A DNA stretch of 32,055 nucleotides from CBFDCQ01 sp965603355 (GTDB taxonomy: Bacteria; Hydrogenedentota; CAZGCA01; CBFDCQ01), in NCBI GenBank assembly GCA_965603355.1, contig CBFDCQ010000035.1, forward strand, positions 1 to 32,055. Direction: 5' to 3'. The translations under genes were made by a program, and so were the position numbers. The notes beneath the pieces were generated by a model, which searched no databases, was not told the origin of the DNA, and saw nothing but the letters and a program-made list of their open reading frames with translations. Shown here one piece after another: positions 32,001 to 32,055 of this stretch. Every line of letters begins with the position of its first letter. The stretch's first letter is position 1.

Positions 32001-32055
32001 GTGTCATAACTCTTTGATAATGTCCTCAGGTGGACTCGGTAGAAATGTCCTCTAT
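32001..32055. mobile_element. Possible end of an insertion sequence running off the window
   Basis: After TGTCATAA come two direct copies of AATGTCCTC (32019-32027 and 32044-32052) with a 25-base period. Multiple spaced GGACATT/AATGTCC repeats beside a 5'-TG are a feature I associate with termini of IS21-like transposons, where they bind transposase. No transposase is in view because the window ends, so this is a tentative call. It begins about 15 bases upstream of the tRNA-Leu promoter. Confidence 0.4.

Overview
This window is an ordered run of bacterial housekeeping genes, almost all on the + strand and tightly packed, followed by about 1.8 kb of accessory DNA at the right end. The host looks like a diderm bacterium: it has an MlaE/MlaF lipid-transport ABC pair, a site-2 protease of the RseP type, the MEP isoprenoid genes dxr and ispG, and the diaminopimelate genes dapA and dapB. 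It also has HprK with HPr and enzyme I, BshC (bacillithiol synthesis) and a double-length UvrA of 1779 residues. Double-length UvrA is known from Chlamydiae. I cannot name the phylum from this window; an uncultured diderm lineage is my guess only.

Layout: (1) 1-2309 obg (5' end cut off), nadD, yqeK. (2) 2423-7762 tandem uvrA. (3) 7848-11896, behind a consensus sigma-70-type promoter: hprK, rapZ, ptsH, ptsI, a phosphotransferase regulatory set without any sugar permease. (4) 11930-20208 dxr, rseP, ispG, proS, valS. (5) 20273-23379 pyk and bshC. (6) 23420-26905, behind a second good promoter: rpsF, ssb, rpsR, rplI, dnaB. The S6 protein carries a tail built from five 16-residue repeats. (7) 26902-28424 mlaE and mlaF, then 28438-30228 dapA and dapB. 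Many junctions overlap by 4-8 bases (hprK/rapZ, ptsH/ptsI, ispG/proS, dnaB/mlaE, mlaE/mlaF), which implies co-transcription and translational coupling.

The right end (30229-32055) is different. It holds the 3' remnant of a voltage-gated-type potassium channel, an intrinsic terminator, and a minus-strand HicB-like/HicA-like toxin-antitoxin pair with its own extended -10 promoter. It also holds a minus-strand tRNA-Leu(GAG) gene with a consensus promoter and, at the very edge, what may be the end of an insertion sequence. A 22-base stretch matching the 3' end of the tRNA-Leu gene (21 of 22) recurs 941 bases away in the same orientation. The two copies bracket the toxin-antitoxin pair. That is the geometry left by site-specific integration into a tRNA 3' end, and it is the most interesting observation here: a tiny, integrase-less tRNA islet whose only recognisable cargo is a HicAB-like pair.

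I found no CRISPR array, rRNA, phage structural gene or clear new multi-gene system. The best leads are the tRNA-Leu islet, the S6 repeat tail, the asymmetric tandem UvrA and the three-PDZ RseP.
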